A stretch of 64,000 nt of DNA from Pandoraea cepalis (GTDB lineage Bacteria > Pseudomonadota > Gammaproteobacteria > Burkholderiales > Burkholderiaceae): positions 173,651 to 237,650 of the forward strand of contig NZ_CABPSL010000006.1 of assembly GCF_902459665.1 (NCBI RefSeq), in the 5' to 3' direction. The position numbers and the translations under genes are program-made. A model generated the notes under the pieces. The model was given only the letters and a program-made list of their open reading frames with translations, searched no databases and was not told where the DNA came from. Shown here piece after piece: positions 43,926 through 52,922 of the stretch. The first letter of the stretch is position 1, and each line of letters begins with the position of its first letter.

Positions 43926-46327
43926 ACTCGAATCGTCTCCGAGCGCGGCACGTCGACATCCAGCGCCGGTCTGTCGACGGCATCGGCGGCCACGCTGTTC
44001 AGGTCGAAACCGTCGACCACGAGGTTGTCCGGCAGACACACCACCGTCTGGAACTGGCGGAACTCAGCCCCCTTGTGCTCGTCGGTGAAGCGCAGCTCGA
44101 TGCGGCCATGCTCGCGCCGCACGAAGTCCTGCACCGCATCCATGCCCACACCGCGCCCGGACACCTCGGTGACCTGCGCCGCCGTCGAGAAGCCCGGGCG
44201 GAAGATGAACTGGGCGATCTGCTCGTCCGTCACGTAGGTTTCGGCCGTAATCCAGCCGCGCTGCACGGCGATGTTGCGAATGCGGTGCAGCGCCAGGCCG
44301 CGTCCGTCGTCGCAGAGCGTGACTTGCAGCATGTTGTGATCGAGGCCGACTTCGATGTCGATGGTGCCGGCCTCCGGCTTGCCCTTCGCACGACGCTCGT
44401 CCGCGCTCTCCAGCCCGTGATCCATGGAGTTGCGCAGCAGGTGCATGAACACATCGCGCAGAATTCGCACGGCGGGCGAACGCAGGCGATAGCCGTTGTC
44501 GTCGACGCGCACCGCCGGCGCCGGCTTGCCGAGTTCGCTCGCCAGCGACGGCAGCGAATCGAGCACCCCGCCCAACGCTTCGCCCACGCCCTCGGTGCCC
44601 AGCAGGCGCAGGGTCTGATGCACGGCGTCGCGCATTGCGACGAGTTGATGCGGATCGTTCGGATCGGCCGCTTCGAGCATGCGCAGGCTCGCGCGGATGT
44701 GGGCACGGTCCACCACCATCGATTCCTCGTCGGCCGTCCTGCCCGGGCCTTTTCGACCGAGGCTCATCTCATTGATATGCGCATAGGTATCGACGGCATC
44801 GCGCACGCGCTCCAGTTCGCGCATCAGGCCATCCTGATCCCACAGGCGCGCGACGTCCGGCTGGCGCAGCTCGTGATAGCGCTGCTCGGTCTCGTGCACG
44901 ACGTTCGTCAGGTACTGCAGGTTGTACGTGCGCGCGTTGCCCTTGATGGTGTGCATATTGCGGAACAACTCGGCAATGGCCGCGCTGTCGGCCTGCGAGT
45001 GCTTGCGTATGATGCGTTCATTCTCACGAATGAAGCCGGTCGAGCTTTCGATGAAGTGATGGAACTTCTCCTGGCTCACCGACAGAATCTCGCCGATCAT
45101 CTCCAGCCGCTGCTTCTGCTCGCTGGCCTCGGCCGCGAGTTCGCGCAGCTCGGTCACGTCGCGTACACACAGCATGAGCCGCAGGATCGTGTCGCTCTCG
45201 TCGGTGATCGCCGACCAGGTCAGATCGAGTTGCTTGATGCGCCCGTCCGACATGCGCTTGCCGATCTCGCCCACCAGCAAGTGTTCGTTGAAGACAAAGT
45301 TGATGGCATCCTGCCCGATGCAGGCCTCGACGGCGGCTTCGACCTGCGAGAGCGCATCCGCGCCCAGATCGCTGTCGCCGAACACCAGTTCCATGACGGG
45401 ACGCCCGGCGATGTCCTGCGTCTCGAAGATCGCTTCGAGATAGGCCGAGTATTCGCCATGCACGCGCGCGCCGTCGACCACCGTCAGAATGCCCTGCTGC
45501 ATGTTCTGCAGCATCGCCTGAATGTCGGCCGTCTTTTGCTTAAGTTGCGCCGAGCGTTCCTGAATCTTCTCGATCATGCCGTTGAATGCCACGATCGAGT
45601 GCCCGATTTCATCCATCCGACCGACCGGCACGCGACGGGTGAAATCCTGGCTTTTGGCGATCTCACTCATCATCGCCTGCATGCGCGAGAGCGGACGCGT
45701 GATCTGGCGGTACAGCAACGCGCCGATGGCCGTGAGCAGCACGATCGCGAGTCCGGTCACGATGCCGATGGCCGTCGTGGTGGTCGAGAGCGTGTCGTTG
45801 AGCGTGGCAATGGCCGAGTCCTGCTGGCGCGTCTTCTCGACGCGCAGCGTGTTGACCACCCCTTCGAGTTCGTCGCGATACTGCGCGACCATCGCGAAGA
45901 GGAACGCCTGCGCCATGTCCGTCTTGCCCGCCTGCTTGAGCTTGGCGGTGTCGTTGATGGCATTGAAGTAGTTCTCGACGCTCTCGCGGGCCTGGGTCAC
46001 CAATCCCTTCTGCGCATCGCTCGCCGCGCCTTCGGCCTGACGGGTCAGCGACCGGTCAATGTCGCCGCGCAGCTTCTTGAGGGTGTTGAGCGCCTGTTCG
46101 ACGACAGTGTCGTCCTGCGCGTAGACCAGCGTCATCGTGGCAATCTGCACCGCCTTGACTTGCGAGACGAGATCGGCGGAAGCGAGTGCGCTCGGCACCA
46201 CGCCTTCCGTCACCTGCCGAACCTTGTGAGCGCTGGCGCGGGTCTGGTAGACCGCGTAGCCACCGATGATCGAGAGCGCGATAAACGTCAGGATCACCAA
46301 TAGCGTAATTCGATGACGGATCGTCAT
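43922..46327 (-). CDS. Membrane HAMP sensor kinase with Hpt and CheA-like ATPase domains, no CheW-like domain
   Basis: An 801-aa hybrid. TM1 lies at about residues 7-27, a periplasmic four-helix-like segment at 30-180, TM2 at 186-206, HAMP at 207-258, and a PAS-like region at 270-395. An Hpt domain (about 420-520) has phospho-acceptor His459 in NMHTIKGNARTYN. A CheA-type HATPase follows: N box HLLRNSMDHG 629-638, DDGRG 673-677, PGFSTAAQVTEVSGRGVGMDAV 711-732. CheA normally continues into a P5/CheW-like domain; here only about 60 residues of tail follow. The kinase therefore probably senses directly through its own TM/HAMP input. It heads the operon; ATG 46327 was chosen. Confidence 0.9.
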   Translation of the reverse strand: MTIRHRITLLVILTFIALSIIGGYAVYQTRASAHKVRQVTEGVVPSALASADLVSQVKAVQIATMTLVYAQDDTVVEQALNTLKKLRGDIDRSLTRQAEGAASDAQKGLVTQARESVENYFNAINDTAKLKQAGKTDMAQAFLFAMVAQYRDELEGVVNTLRVEKTRQQDSAIATLNDTLSTTTTAIGIVTGLAIVLLTAIGALLYRQITRPLSRMQAMMSEIAKSQDFTRRVPVGRMDEIGHSIVAFNGMIEKIQERSAQLKQKTADIQAMLQNMQQGILTVVDGARVHGEYSAYLEAIFETQDIAGRPVMELVFGDSDLGADALSQVEAAVEACIGQDAINFVFNEHLLVGEIGKRMSDGRIKQLDLTWSAITDESDTILRLMLCVRDVTELRELAAEASEQKQRLEMIGEILSVSQEKFHHFIESSTGFIRENERIIRKHSQADSAAIAELFRNMHTIKGNARTYNLQYLTNVVHETEQRYHELRQPDVARLWDQDGLMRELERVRDAVDTYAHINEMSLGRKGPGRTADEESMVVDRAHIRASLRMLEAADPNDPHQLVAMRDAVHQTLRLLGTEGVGEALGGVLDSLPSLASELGKPAPAVRVDDNGYRLRSPAVRILRDVFMHLLRNSMDHGLESADERRAKGKPEAGTIDIEVGLDHNMLQVTLCDDGRGLALHRIRNIAVQRGWITAETYVTDEQIAQFIFRPGFSTAAQVTEVSGRGVGMDAVQDFVRREHGRIELRFTDEHKGAEFRQFQTVVCLPDNLVVDGFDLNSVAADAVDRPALDVDVPRSETIRV

Positions 46328-46643
46328 GGCGTCGTTTCCCCGGGTCGCACCGGCCCCCGGTGCCACGCGCGATTCGACGCAGTAGATCGGTTGCCGAATT
46401 AGTTGGTATAGGCTTCGTGCGACGTGATTATTGCCGGTGAACTGTGACGATTCGATGAATCAACAGAATCTTAATGTGTTCTGTACGCCGTAACGCCGTG
46501 TAGGAATCCGAGATGAGTAAGCGCACGCCAACATCGCGTCTGAGCACAACTGGACATGCGCAGCGCCGCCCCATAAGAAAACAGCGCCGGTGGCGCGGTG
46601 CGATGCACACCGCGCCACCGGCGCTGCGGGCACAACCGCTGGC
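46328..46643. other. Intergenic region with the chemosensory promoter and ggt terminator
   Basis: About 316 bp without a gene. The right-hand part holds the strong hairpin terminator for the ggt operon (46575-46626). The left-hand part (about 46370-46500) is AT-richer and should hold the promoter of the chemosensory operon. A GGCAATAA word recalls a sigma-28 -10 element, but no good -35 element is visible. Confidence 0.5.
46575..46626 (-). terminator. Intrinsic terminator of the peptide transporter-ggt operon
   Basis: A perfect 19-bp stem: CAGCGCCGGTGGCGCGGTG at 46582-46600 and complement at 46608-46626, loop CGATGCA. On the minus strand it is followed by TTTTCTTAT (46581-46573 region). It lies 18 bp past the ggt stop. 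Confidence 0.88.
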
Positions 46644-48281
46644 TCAGTAGCCGGCGGCGAGACCGTCGCGACGACTGTCGCTCGCGGCGACGTAGCCTCG
46701 ATCCGGATCGTTGCGATCCAGGCGCCAAATGTACTGGCCCGAGCCGAAGTCCATGTACGGGTCGTCGATGGACTTCAGGGAGTGCCCCATCGCCACCAGT
46801 CCGGCCACCGTCTCGCGGTCGAGCGTCGATTCGATATCGACCGTAAAATCGCGATTGACCTTCCAGCGCGGTGCGTCGCATGCCGCCTGGGGTTGCTGGC
46901 CGTAGTCGATCATCCGCACGATCGATTGCAGATGGCCCTGCGGCTGCATATCGCCGCCCATCACCCCGAAGCTCATCACGGCCTCGTGCTTGCCGTCGAC
47001 CTTTTGCGTGAGGAACGCCGGAATGATGGTGTGGAACGGTCGTTTACCGCCTTCGACCACGTTGGCCGACTTCGGATCCATGGAGAACCCGCAGCCTCGG
47101 TTTTGCAGCGCGATGCCCAGATCGGGCACCACCACGCCGGAACCGAAGCCCATGTAGTTCGACTGGATGAAGCTCACCATCATGCCCTGCTCGTCGGCAG
47201 CCGACAGATAGATCGTGCCGCCGGCCTTCGGCATGCCGAAGTCGAAATGCGACGCACGCTCGGGGTCGATCAGCTTCGCGCGCGCGGTGAGGTAAGCGTC
47301 GTCGAGCATCTGCTCAGGCGTCACCTCCATCGAGCGGGGATCGGCGACGTATCGGTAGAGATCGGCAAAGGCGAGCTTCATCGCCTCGATCTGCAAGTGT
47401 TGCGAATGCACGCGATCGACCGCCAGACGCGACACATCGAACTTCTCCAGAATGCCCAACGCCATGAGCGCGGCAATGCCCTGCCCGTTCGGCGGAATCT
47501 CGTGCACCGTATAACCGCGATAATCCTTCTCGATCGGCTTGACCCAATCGGCGCGGTAATTGCGCAGATCGTCGGTCGTCATCGCCCCGCCATGCTCTGC
47601 CGACCAGGCGGCGATGCGCTGTGCAATCTCGCCTTCGTAGTACGCGCGCGGCCCCTCCTTCGCGAGCAGGCGCAGCGTGCGCGCATGGCCGGGCATGCGG
47701 ATCATCTCGCTGGTCGTCGGCGCACGGCCATGCGGCATGAACGTCTGCGCGTAACCAGGAAGGTCCTTCAGCTCAGGCACCGCCGCCGCCCATTTGCGTG
47801 CGACGATATGCGCCACGGCATGTCCGCGCTCGGCGATCTCGATCGCCGGCGCCATCAGATCCGCGAACGGCAGCTTGCCGAACTTCGCATGCAACGCCTC
47901 CCAGCCCGCGATCACGCCGGGCACGGTCACGGTGTCGAGACCGCGCGTCGGCTGCTTGGCGATGCCATGCTGCTCACCATATTTCTTGCGGAAGTAATCG
48001 ATGTTCCACGCGGCCGGCGCCACGCCCGAGGCGTTCAGGCCGTGGAGTTCCTTGCCGTCCCAGATCAGCGCGAAGCAATCGCCGCCCAGGCCGTTGGAGA
48101 CCGGTTCGACGATTGTCATGCACGCGGCGGCGGCAATCGCGGCGTCGACGGCGTTGCCGCCCTGCCACAGCATGCGCAGCCCGGCCTGGGCGGCCAGCGG
48201 ATGCGACGTCGACACAATGTTGCGGGCGAACACCGGCAGGCGCGGCGTCGGGTACGGATTCTGCCAATTGAAGTGCGTCAT
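46644..48281 (-). CDS. Gamma-glutamyltransferase family protein, cytoplasmic type (YwrD-like)
   Basis: A 545-aa Ntn-hydrolase of the gamma-glutamyltransferase family. Substrate-loop motifs are QGGNAVDAAIAAAACMTIVEPVSNGLGGDCFALIWDG and a PPNGQGIAAL stretch. The autoprocessing/catalytic Thr is at about residue 356 (GGTIYLSAADEQGMMVSFIQSN), and the C-terminal GGDMQPQGHLQ follows. There is no N-terminal signal peptide (it begins MTHFNWQNPYPTPR), unlike periplasmic GGT. It is the last gene after a complete peptide-type ABC importer, so it probably splits gamma-glutamyl compounds once imported. The true start is the Met at 48281; the much longer frame overlaps the permease gene. Confidence 0.88.
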   Translation of the reverse strand: MTHFNWQNPYPTPRLPVFARNIVSTSHPLAAQAGLRMLWQGGNAVDAAIAAAACMTIVEPVSNGLGGDCFALIWDGKELHGLNASGVAPAAWNIDYFRKKYGEQHGIAKQPTRGLDTVTVPGVIAGWEALHAKFGKLPFADLMAPAIEIAERGHAVAHIVARKWAAAVPELKDLPGYAQTFMPHGRAPTTSEMIRMPGHARTLRLLAKEGPRAYYEGEIAQRIAAWSAEHGGAMTTDDLRNYRADWVKPIEKDYRGYTVHEIPPNGQGIAALMALGILEKFDVSRLAVDRVHSQHLQIEAMKLAFADLYRYVADPRSMEVTPEQMLDDAYLTARAKLIDPERASHFDFGMPKAGGTIYLSAADEQGMMVSFIQSNYMGFGSGVVVPDLGIALQNRGCGFSMDPKSANVVEGGKRPFHTIIPAFLTQKVDGKHEAVMSFGVMGGDMQPQGHLQSIVRMIDYGQQPQAACDAPRWKVNRDFTVDIESTLDRETVAGLVAMGHSLKSIDDPYMDFGSGQYIWRLDRNDPDRGYVAASDSRRDGLAAGY

Positions 48282-48358
48282 GGGACTCGCTGATGACCTT
48301 GGTAACGAATCGTGAAAGTGGCCCACCGGGCGGCGCGGCTGACGAGTCTCGTGCCGCG

Positions 48359-49282
48359 CTACTGTTCGCGCGGATCGAGCGCGTCGCGCAAACCGTCGCC
48401 CAGCAGGTTGAAACCGAGTACCGTCAGGAAAATGGCGATACCGGGGAAAATCGACATCCAGGGCGCCTGCTCGACGAAGTCCTTGGCCGTGTTGAGCATC
48501 GAGCCCCACGACGGCGAGGGCGGCAACTGTCCAAGCCCCAGAAACGACAGGCTTGCCTCCGCGATGATCGCGGTCGCCACGGTCAGACTCGCCTGCACAA
48601 TGATCGGCGGCAGCACGTTGGGCAGGATATAGCGCACGATGATGCGCGCATCCGTCAGGCCGATGGCGCGCGCGCCTTCCACATACTCCTCCGCCTTGAC
48701 GGTCAACGCCTGCGCGCGGGCAAGCCGGACGAAACGCGGCATGGCCGACACGCCGATGGCAATCATCGCGTTCGTGAGGCTCGCGCCGAGGAACGCGGCC
48801 ATCGCAATCGCGAGAATCAGGAACGGGATCGAGAGCAGCGCATCGGCCAGACGCGAGACAATCGCGTCGACCCACCGGCCGAAGTACCCTGCGAGCAAAC
48901 CCAGCGGCACGCCGACGATCACCGCGATGCCCACCGACACCACGCCCGCCGCGAGCGAGGCGCGCGCACCGAAGATCATGCGGGCGAGCACGTCGCGACC
49001 CAGCTCGTCCGTGCCGAACCAGTGCAGCGCGCTCGGCGCCTGCCGCACCGTCATGAAGCTCGTGGCGATCGGATCGTACGGCGACAACCACGGGGCGAAC
49101 AGCGCGACGATCACGGCGAACGCCACGATGATGGCCCCCACGACCGCCGCCCGGTTACGTGCGAACTTGCGCAGCCCGCGATGGCGGCGGCGCGGCAACC
49201 GTTCAGGGCTGGCAACGGCCGCGGCGGGTCGGCCCCCTTCGGCGCTCTGCGATGCAGTGGAAGTCGTAGGCAATGCGGCCAT
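48359..49282 (-). CDS. Peptide/glutathione ABC transporter permease (DppC/GsiD-like)
   Basis: A 307-aa inner-membrane permease. The family opening appears after a 35-residue cytoplasmic leader (LRKFARNRAAVVGAIIVAFAVIVALFAPWLSPYDP). The typical HWFGTDELGRDVLARMIFGAR motif follows. The EAA-type loop is EYVEGARAIGLTDARIIVRYILPNVLPPI. About six TM segments. It pairs with the DppB-like permease directly upstream (13 bp gap). Confidence 0.93.
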   Translation of the reverse strand: MAALPTTSTASQSAEGGRPAAAVASPERLPRRRHRGLRKFARNRAAVVGAIIVAFAVIVALFAPWLSPYDPIATSFMTVRQAPSALHWFGTDELGRDVLARMIFGARASLAAGVVSVGIAVIVGVPLGLLAGYFGRWVDAIVSRLADALLSIPFLILAIAMAAFLGASLTNAMIAIGVSAMPRFVRLARAQALTVKAEEYVEGARAIGLTDARIIVRYILPNVLPPIIVQASLTVATAIIAEASLSFLGLGQLPPSPSWGSMLNTAKDFVEQAPWMSIFPGIAIFLTVLGFNLLGDGLRDALDPREQ

Positions 49283-49295
49283 GTTCGAAGAGGTC

Positions 49296-50240
49296 TCAGG
49301 CGCGACGCAGGCGCGGGTTGAGCAAGACGTAAAGCACGTCGGCCAGGAGGTTGAGTGCGATGAAGCTCACGGCGGTCACGAGGACCACGCCCTGTACCAC
49401 GGCATAGTCACGATTGAACACGGCATCGACGACCAGCTTTCCGAAGCCCGGAATCGTGAAAACCTGTTCCGTGAGCACCGCGCCCGCGAGCAGTTCGCCA
49501 AAGAGTAGCGCGAGCACCGTCACGATAGGAATCAGCGCATTGCGCAGCGCATGCTTGAGCACCACGGTGCCACGCAACAGACCCTTGGCGCGCGCCGTGC
49601 GAATGTAGTCGGTGCGCAGCACGCCAAGCATGGCGCTGCGCGTGTGGCGCATCAACTGAGCCCCCAGCGCCGCGCCGAGCACGAACGCCGGCATGACCAT
49701 CGTCTTGAAGCTCATCCACAGGTCTTCGGCAGGCGACACGTAACCCGACGACGGCAGCAGGTGCCAACGCACCGAGACCAGAAAGATCAGCAGAATACCG
49801 AGCCAGAAGTTGGGGATCGACATGCCGGACAAGGCCAGCACGTTCGCGCCGTAATCGATGGCCTTGCCGCGGTTGGCCGCCGACAGGATGCCCAGTGGGA
49901 TACCGATCCCGATGGCAATCAGCAATCCGAACATCGCCAGTTGCAGTGTCACGGGCAGCTTCTGCGCGATCAGTGTCGTGACCGGCTCGCCTGTGCGCAG
50001 CGAGTTGCCGAGGTCGCCGCGCAGCACGTCGCCGATCCAGAGCGCGTACTGCGTGGGCAGCGGCTTGTCGAGGTGGTACTTCTCGCGCAGCGCGGCGATG
50101 ACCTGCGGGTTCTGATCCTCGCCGGCCATCGCGAGCACGGGATCGCCGGGCAACATCTTCTGCAGCCCGAAGATCATCATCGACACGATGATGAGCGTGG
50201 GTATCGCGACCAGCGCACGATGGAGGACGAGGCGAAGCAT
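49296..50240 (-). CDS. Peptide/glutathione ABC transporter permease (DppB/GsiC-like)
   Basis: A 314-aa, six-TM permease. The family start is MLRLVLHRALVAIPTLIIVSMMIFGLQKMLPGDPVLAMAG. The periplasmic motif GDLGNSLRTGEPVTTLI is present. The EAA-like loop is YIRTARAKGLLRGTVVLKHALRNALIPIVTVLALLFGELLAGAVLTEQVF. The Q/N-rich LREKYHLDKPLPTQYALWI stretch is common to DppB/OppB. It forms a heterodimeric channel with the next gene. Confidence 0.94.
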   Translation of the reverse strand: MLRLVLHRALVAIPTLIIVSMMIFGLQKMLPGDPVLAMAGEDQNPQVIAALREKYHLDKPLPTQYALWIGDVLRGDLGNSLRTGEPVTTLIAQKLPVTLQLAMFGLLIAIGIGIPLGILSAANRGKAIDYGANVLALSGMSIPNFWLGILLIFLVSVRWHLLPSSGYVSPAEDLWMSFKTMVMPAFVLGAALGAQLMRHTRSAMLGVLRTDYIRTARAKGLLRGTVVLKHALRNALIPIVTVLALLFGELLAGAVLTEQVFTIPGFGKLVVDAVFNRDYAVVQGVVLVTAVSFIALNLLADVLYVLLNPRLRRA

Positions 50241-50280
50241 GACGGCTCCTGTTTCCCTGGTAATGCCGGACGGTCCCGGA

Positions 50281-51783
50281 TTATCCCTTGAGGCTCACGC
50301 CACGCAGACGAATCAGTCCGTCCGGATACGCAACGAATCCCTGCACCTTTTTGGTAAGCACGTACGGCCACGGCTGCACGTACAGATAAAGGATGGGATT
50401 GTCTTCGGACAGGATCTTGTCGGCGGCGTCATAGAGCGGCTTGCGCTCCGCCACGCTGGATTTCACGCGCGCCTCGTTGAGCAGCTTGTCGACATCGGCA
50501 TTGCAGTACTGCCCGTAGTTCAGGTTGCCCTTGCACGTGACGAACTGATGCAGGTTACCGTCCGGATCCACGCGTCCCGACCAGCCGTTGTAGAGCACGT
50601 CGAAGTCGCCGCGATGGGCGGCGTCGAGCGCCGCCGCGTAATCCATCGGCCGCAATTTCAGTTGAATGCCCGCCTCGGCGAGCATCGCCTGCAGCATCTG
50701 CGCCATCTGATTGGAGACCGTGTTGTTGCCGAAGCTCAGCGTCACGTCGACCTTCTCGAAGCCCGCCGCTTTCAGCAACGCTTTTGCCTTGGCAACGTCG
50801 CGCTTGGTCGTCTTGATCGACGCGTCGTAGTACTGTCCCGAGCGCGGCAATGCCTGATTGGCCGGGGTGAAGATACCGCCGCCGATCACCTTGTTGATGG
50901 CGTCGCGATCGATGGCCAGATCGAACGCCTGACGCACGCGCTTGTCGCGCAATGCCTTGGGCGCGTTCGCCGCCACATTGAACGTCAGGCCGTAGTAACC
51001 CAACCCGTCGATGGAGACGAACTTCAGGTTCGCATCGCGCTTGACCGAGGCCACATCCGACGGCGCGAGGCGTTCAAGCATGTCGAGCGATCCCGAGCGC
51101 ACGTTGGCCAGGCGCACCGTGGTGTCGGGAATCGGCAGGAAAACGACCTTCTGGATCGGATACTTGTCCGCTTCCCAGTAGCCCGGGAATTTCTCCAGCA
51201 CCACACGATCGTTCTGTACACGCTGCACGAACTTGTACGGACCGGAGCACACGGGGTGGGACTGCACGGCGGCATCGTCGCTCAGGGTCTTGGGCGCGAG
51301 CATCATGCCCGCGCGATCGGACAGCGTGGCGAGCAGCGCGGAATCCGGCGCTTTGAGCACGATGTTGACAGTGCTGTCGTCCACGGCGTCGACATGATCG
51401 ATGGACGACAGCTCGCTCTTGCGATTGCTCGCGGGCAGGCTACGCGCGCGGTCCAGATTCGCCTTGACGGCGCGGGCGTTGAACGGTTCGTCGTCGTGGA
51501 ACTTCACGCCCTGGCGCAGCTTGAATGTCCACGTCTTGCCGTCGGCACTCACGCTCCACGAGGTGGCGAGCATCGGCACGAACTTCAGATCGGTACTGAT
51601 ATCGACCAGCGAGCTGCACAGCGAGCGCAGCACCATGCGGTCGACGACCTGCGAACTGCGCGCGGGATCGAGCGAGCCGATGTCCTCCTGCAAGCCGATG
51701 CGAAGCGTCGATTGCGCCATCGCGGCGGCTGCGCCGGTCGTCAACGACGCCGCCAGTACAAGATCGAGCAGAACTTTACGCAT
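50281..51783 (-). CDS. Periplasmic peptide-binding protein (SBP family 5, GsiB/DppA-like)
   Basis: A 500-aa extracellular solute-binding protein of family 5. The signal peptide is MRKVLLDLVLAASLTTGAAAAMAQ. The mature protein has the family signature TLRIGLQEDIGSLDPARSSQVVDRMVLRSLCSSLVDIS. A central motif reads WTFKLRQGVKFHDDEPFNARAVKANLDRA. The Trp/Asp-rich region and C-terminal RLRGVSLKG follow. It captures peptides in the periplasm. The linked GGT gene suggests gamma-glutamyl peptides or glutathione, but the ligand is not readable from sequence. Confidence 0.93.
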   Translation of the reverse strand: MRKVLLDLVLAASLTTGAAAAMAQSTLRIGLQEDIGSLDPARSSQVVDRMVLRSLCSSLVDISTDLKFVPMLATSWSVSADGKTWTFKLRQGVKFHDDEPFNARAVKANLDRARSLPASNRKSELSSIDHVDAVDDSTVNIVLKAPDSALLATLSDRAGMMLAPKTLSDDAAVQSHPVCSGPYKFVQRVQNDRVVLEKFPGYWEADKYPIQKVVFLPIPDTTVRLANVRSGSLDMLERLAPSDVASVKRDANLKFVSIDGLGYYGLTFNVAANAPKALRDKRVRQAFDLAIDRDAINKVIGGGIFTPANQALPRSGQYYDASIKTTKRDVAKAKALLKAAGFEKVDVTLSFGNNTVSNQMAQMLQAMLAEAGIQLKLRPMDYAAALDAAHRGDFDVLYNGWSGRVDPDGNLHQFVTCKGNLNYGQYCNADVDKLLNEARVKSSVAERKPLYDAADKILSEDNPILYLYVQPWPYVLTKKVQGFVAYPDGLIRLRGVSLKG

Positions 51784-51824
51784 GCGTGAGATCCCTTGTG
51801 GATGTGAGTGGGGAGAAAGTGTTG

Positions 51825-52922
51825 TTATCTGCCGACGGCCGCATCGGCCTGAGCTTGGCGCGCACGATACAGCGCAAGTCGCGCGCTCAGCGCATCGCTC
51901 GGCGCCGCGGCGCGCGCCGGACTGGCCCCAGCGTTCTGAATCTCGCGCCAGAAATGACAGGCAACTTGTCGACCGTCGGGCAGCATTTCGTCGACCGGCT
52001 TGTGCTCGCGACACGCGGCGCGCGCATGCGGGCAACGCGGATGGAAGCGGCACCCGGGCGGCGGCGCGGTCGGGCTGGGCAATTCGCCGCCGAGTGGCGC
52101 GCGTTCGCGCCGCAGGTGCGGATCGCTCGCCGGGATTGCTTGCAGAAGCGCCTGCGTGTAAGGGTGCAGCGGCGTGTCGAAGAGTGCGTCCGCGCTGGCC
52201 AGCTCGACAATCTCCCCGAGGTACATCACCGCCACGCGATCACTCATGTGGCGAATCACCGCCAGATCGTGGGCGACCATGATGAGCGTCAGTCCGAAGT
52301 CGTGCTTGAGGCGTTCGAGCAGATTGATGACCTGGGCTTGCACGGAAACGTCGAGCGCCGAGACCGGCTCGTCGCCAACGATCACCCGAGGCTCCCCCGC
52401 CAAGGCTCGCGCAATGCCGATGCGCTGTCGCTGACCGCCGGAGAACTCATGCGGAAAGCGTTGTGCGTAATCGGGTTGCAGGCCGACGGTGCGCAGCAGT
52501 TCGGCCACGCGTTCGTCCCGGGCACGCCCACGGGCGAGGCCGTGCAACGCGATCGGTTCGCCGATCAGTCCCCCCACGGTCATGCTCGGATTGAGCGACG
52601 CGAACGGGTCCTGGAAGATGATCTGAAGTTCGCGCCGAAGTCGCCGCATGGCGCTCGCACCCAACGTCATGATGTCCTCGCCCTGATAGCGCACTTCGCC
52701 GCGCGTGGCATCGAGCAAGCGCAACAACAGCCGCCCCAGCGTGGATTTTCCGCAACCGGATTCGCCCACGATCGCGAACGTCTCTCCCGCCTGCACGGAA
52801 AATGACACGCCGTTGACCGCATACACCGTGGGCGCACGAGAGAAGCCGACGCGATGACCGCCGAAGTGCTTGGTCAGGTCGCGCACGTCCAACAGCGGGT
52901 GCGCAGGGGCGGGGGCGTTCAT
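51825..52922 (-). CDS. Peptide ABC transporter ATPase (DppF/GsiA-C-like)
   Basis: A 365-aa ABC ATPase. Walker A is GESGCGKST (about residue 52), Q-loop [16 protein letters not shown], signature [15 protein letters not shown], and Walker [14 protein letters not shown]. The C-terminal oligopeptide domain has the cysteine pattern [15 protein letters not shown]. It starts on an ATG that overlaps the stop of the partner ATPase. Confidence 0.95.
   Translation of the reverse strand: MNAPAPAHPLLDVRDLTKHFGGHRVGFSRAPTVYAVNGVSFSVQAGETFAIVGESGCGKSTLGRLLLRLLDATRGEVRYQGEDIMTLGASAMRRLRRELQIIFQDPFASLNPSMTVGGLIGEPIALHGLARGRARDERVAELLRTVGLQPDYAQRFPHEFSGGQRQRIGIARALAGEPRVIVGDEPVSALDVSVQAQVINLLERLKHDFGLTLIMVAHDLAVIRHMSDRVAVMYLGEIVELASADALFDTPLHPYTQALLQAIPASDPHLRRERAPLGGELPSPTAPPPGCRFHPRCPHARAACREHKPVDEMLPDGRQVACHFWREIQNAGASPARAAAPSDALSARLALYRARQAQADAAVGR

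Noticed and set aside
44075..46303. 742-codon plus-strand open frame opposite the chemosensory kinase
   Set aside because: Shadow caused by high GC; no motif, and the opposite strand carries all CheA-type motifs.
46420..46450. GGCAATAA word as a sigma-28 -10 element for the chemosensory operon
   Set aside because: No matching -35 element at the right distance.
46582..46626. Large inverted repeat considered as a mobile-element end or repeat family member
   Set aside because: Its position right after ggt and the T-run on the minus strand make an intrinsic terminator the simpler explanation; no second copy was noticed.
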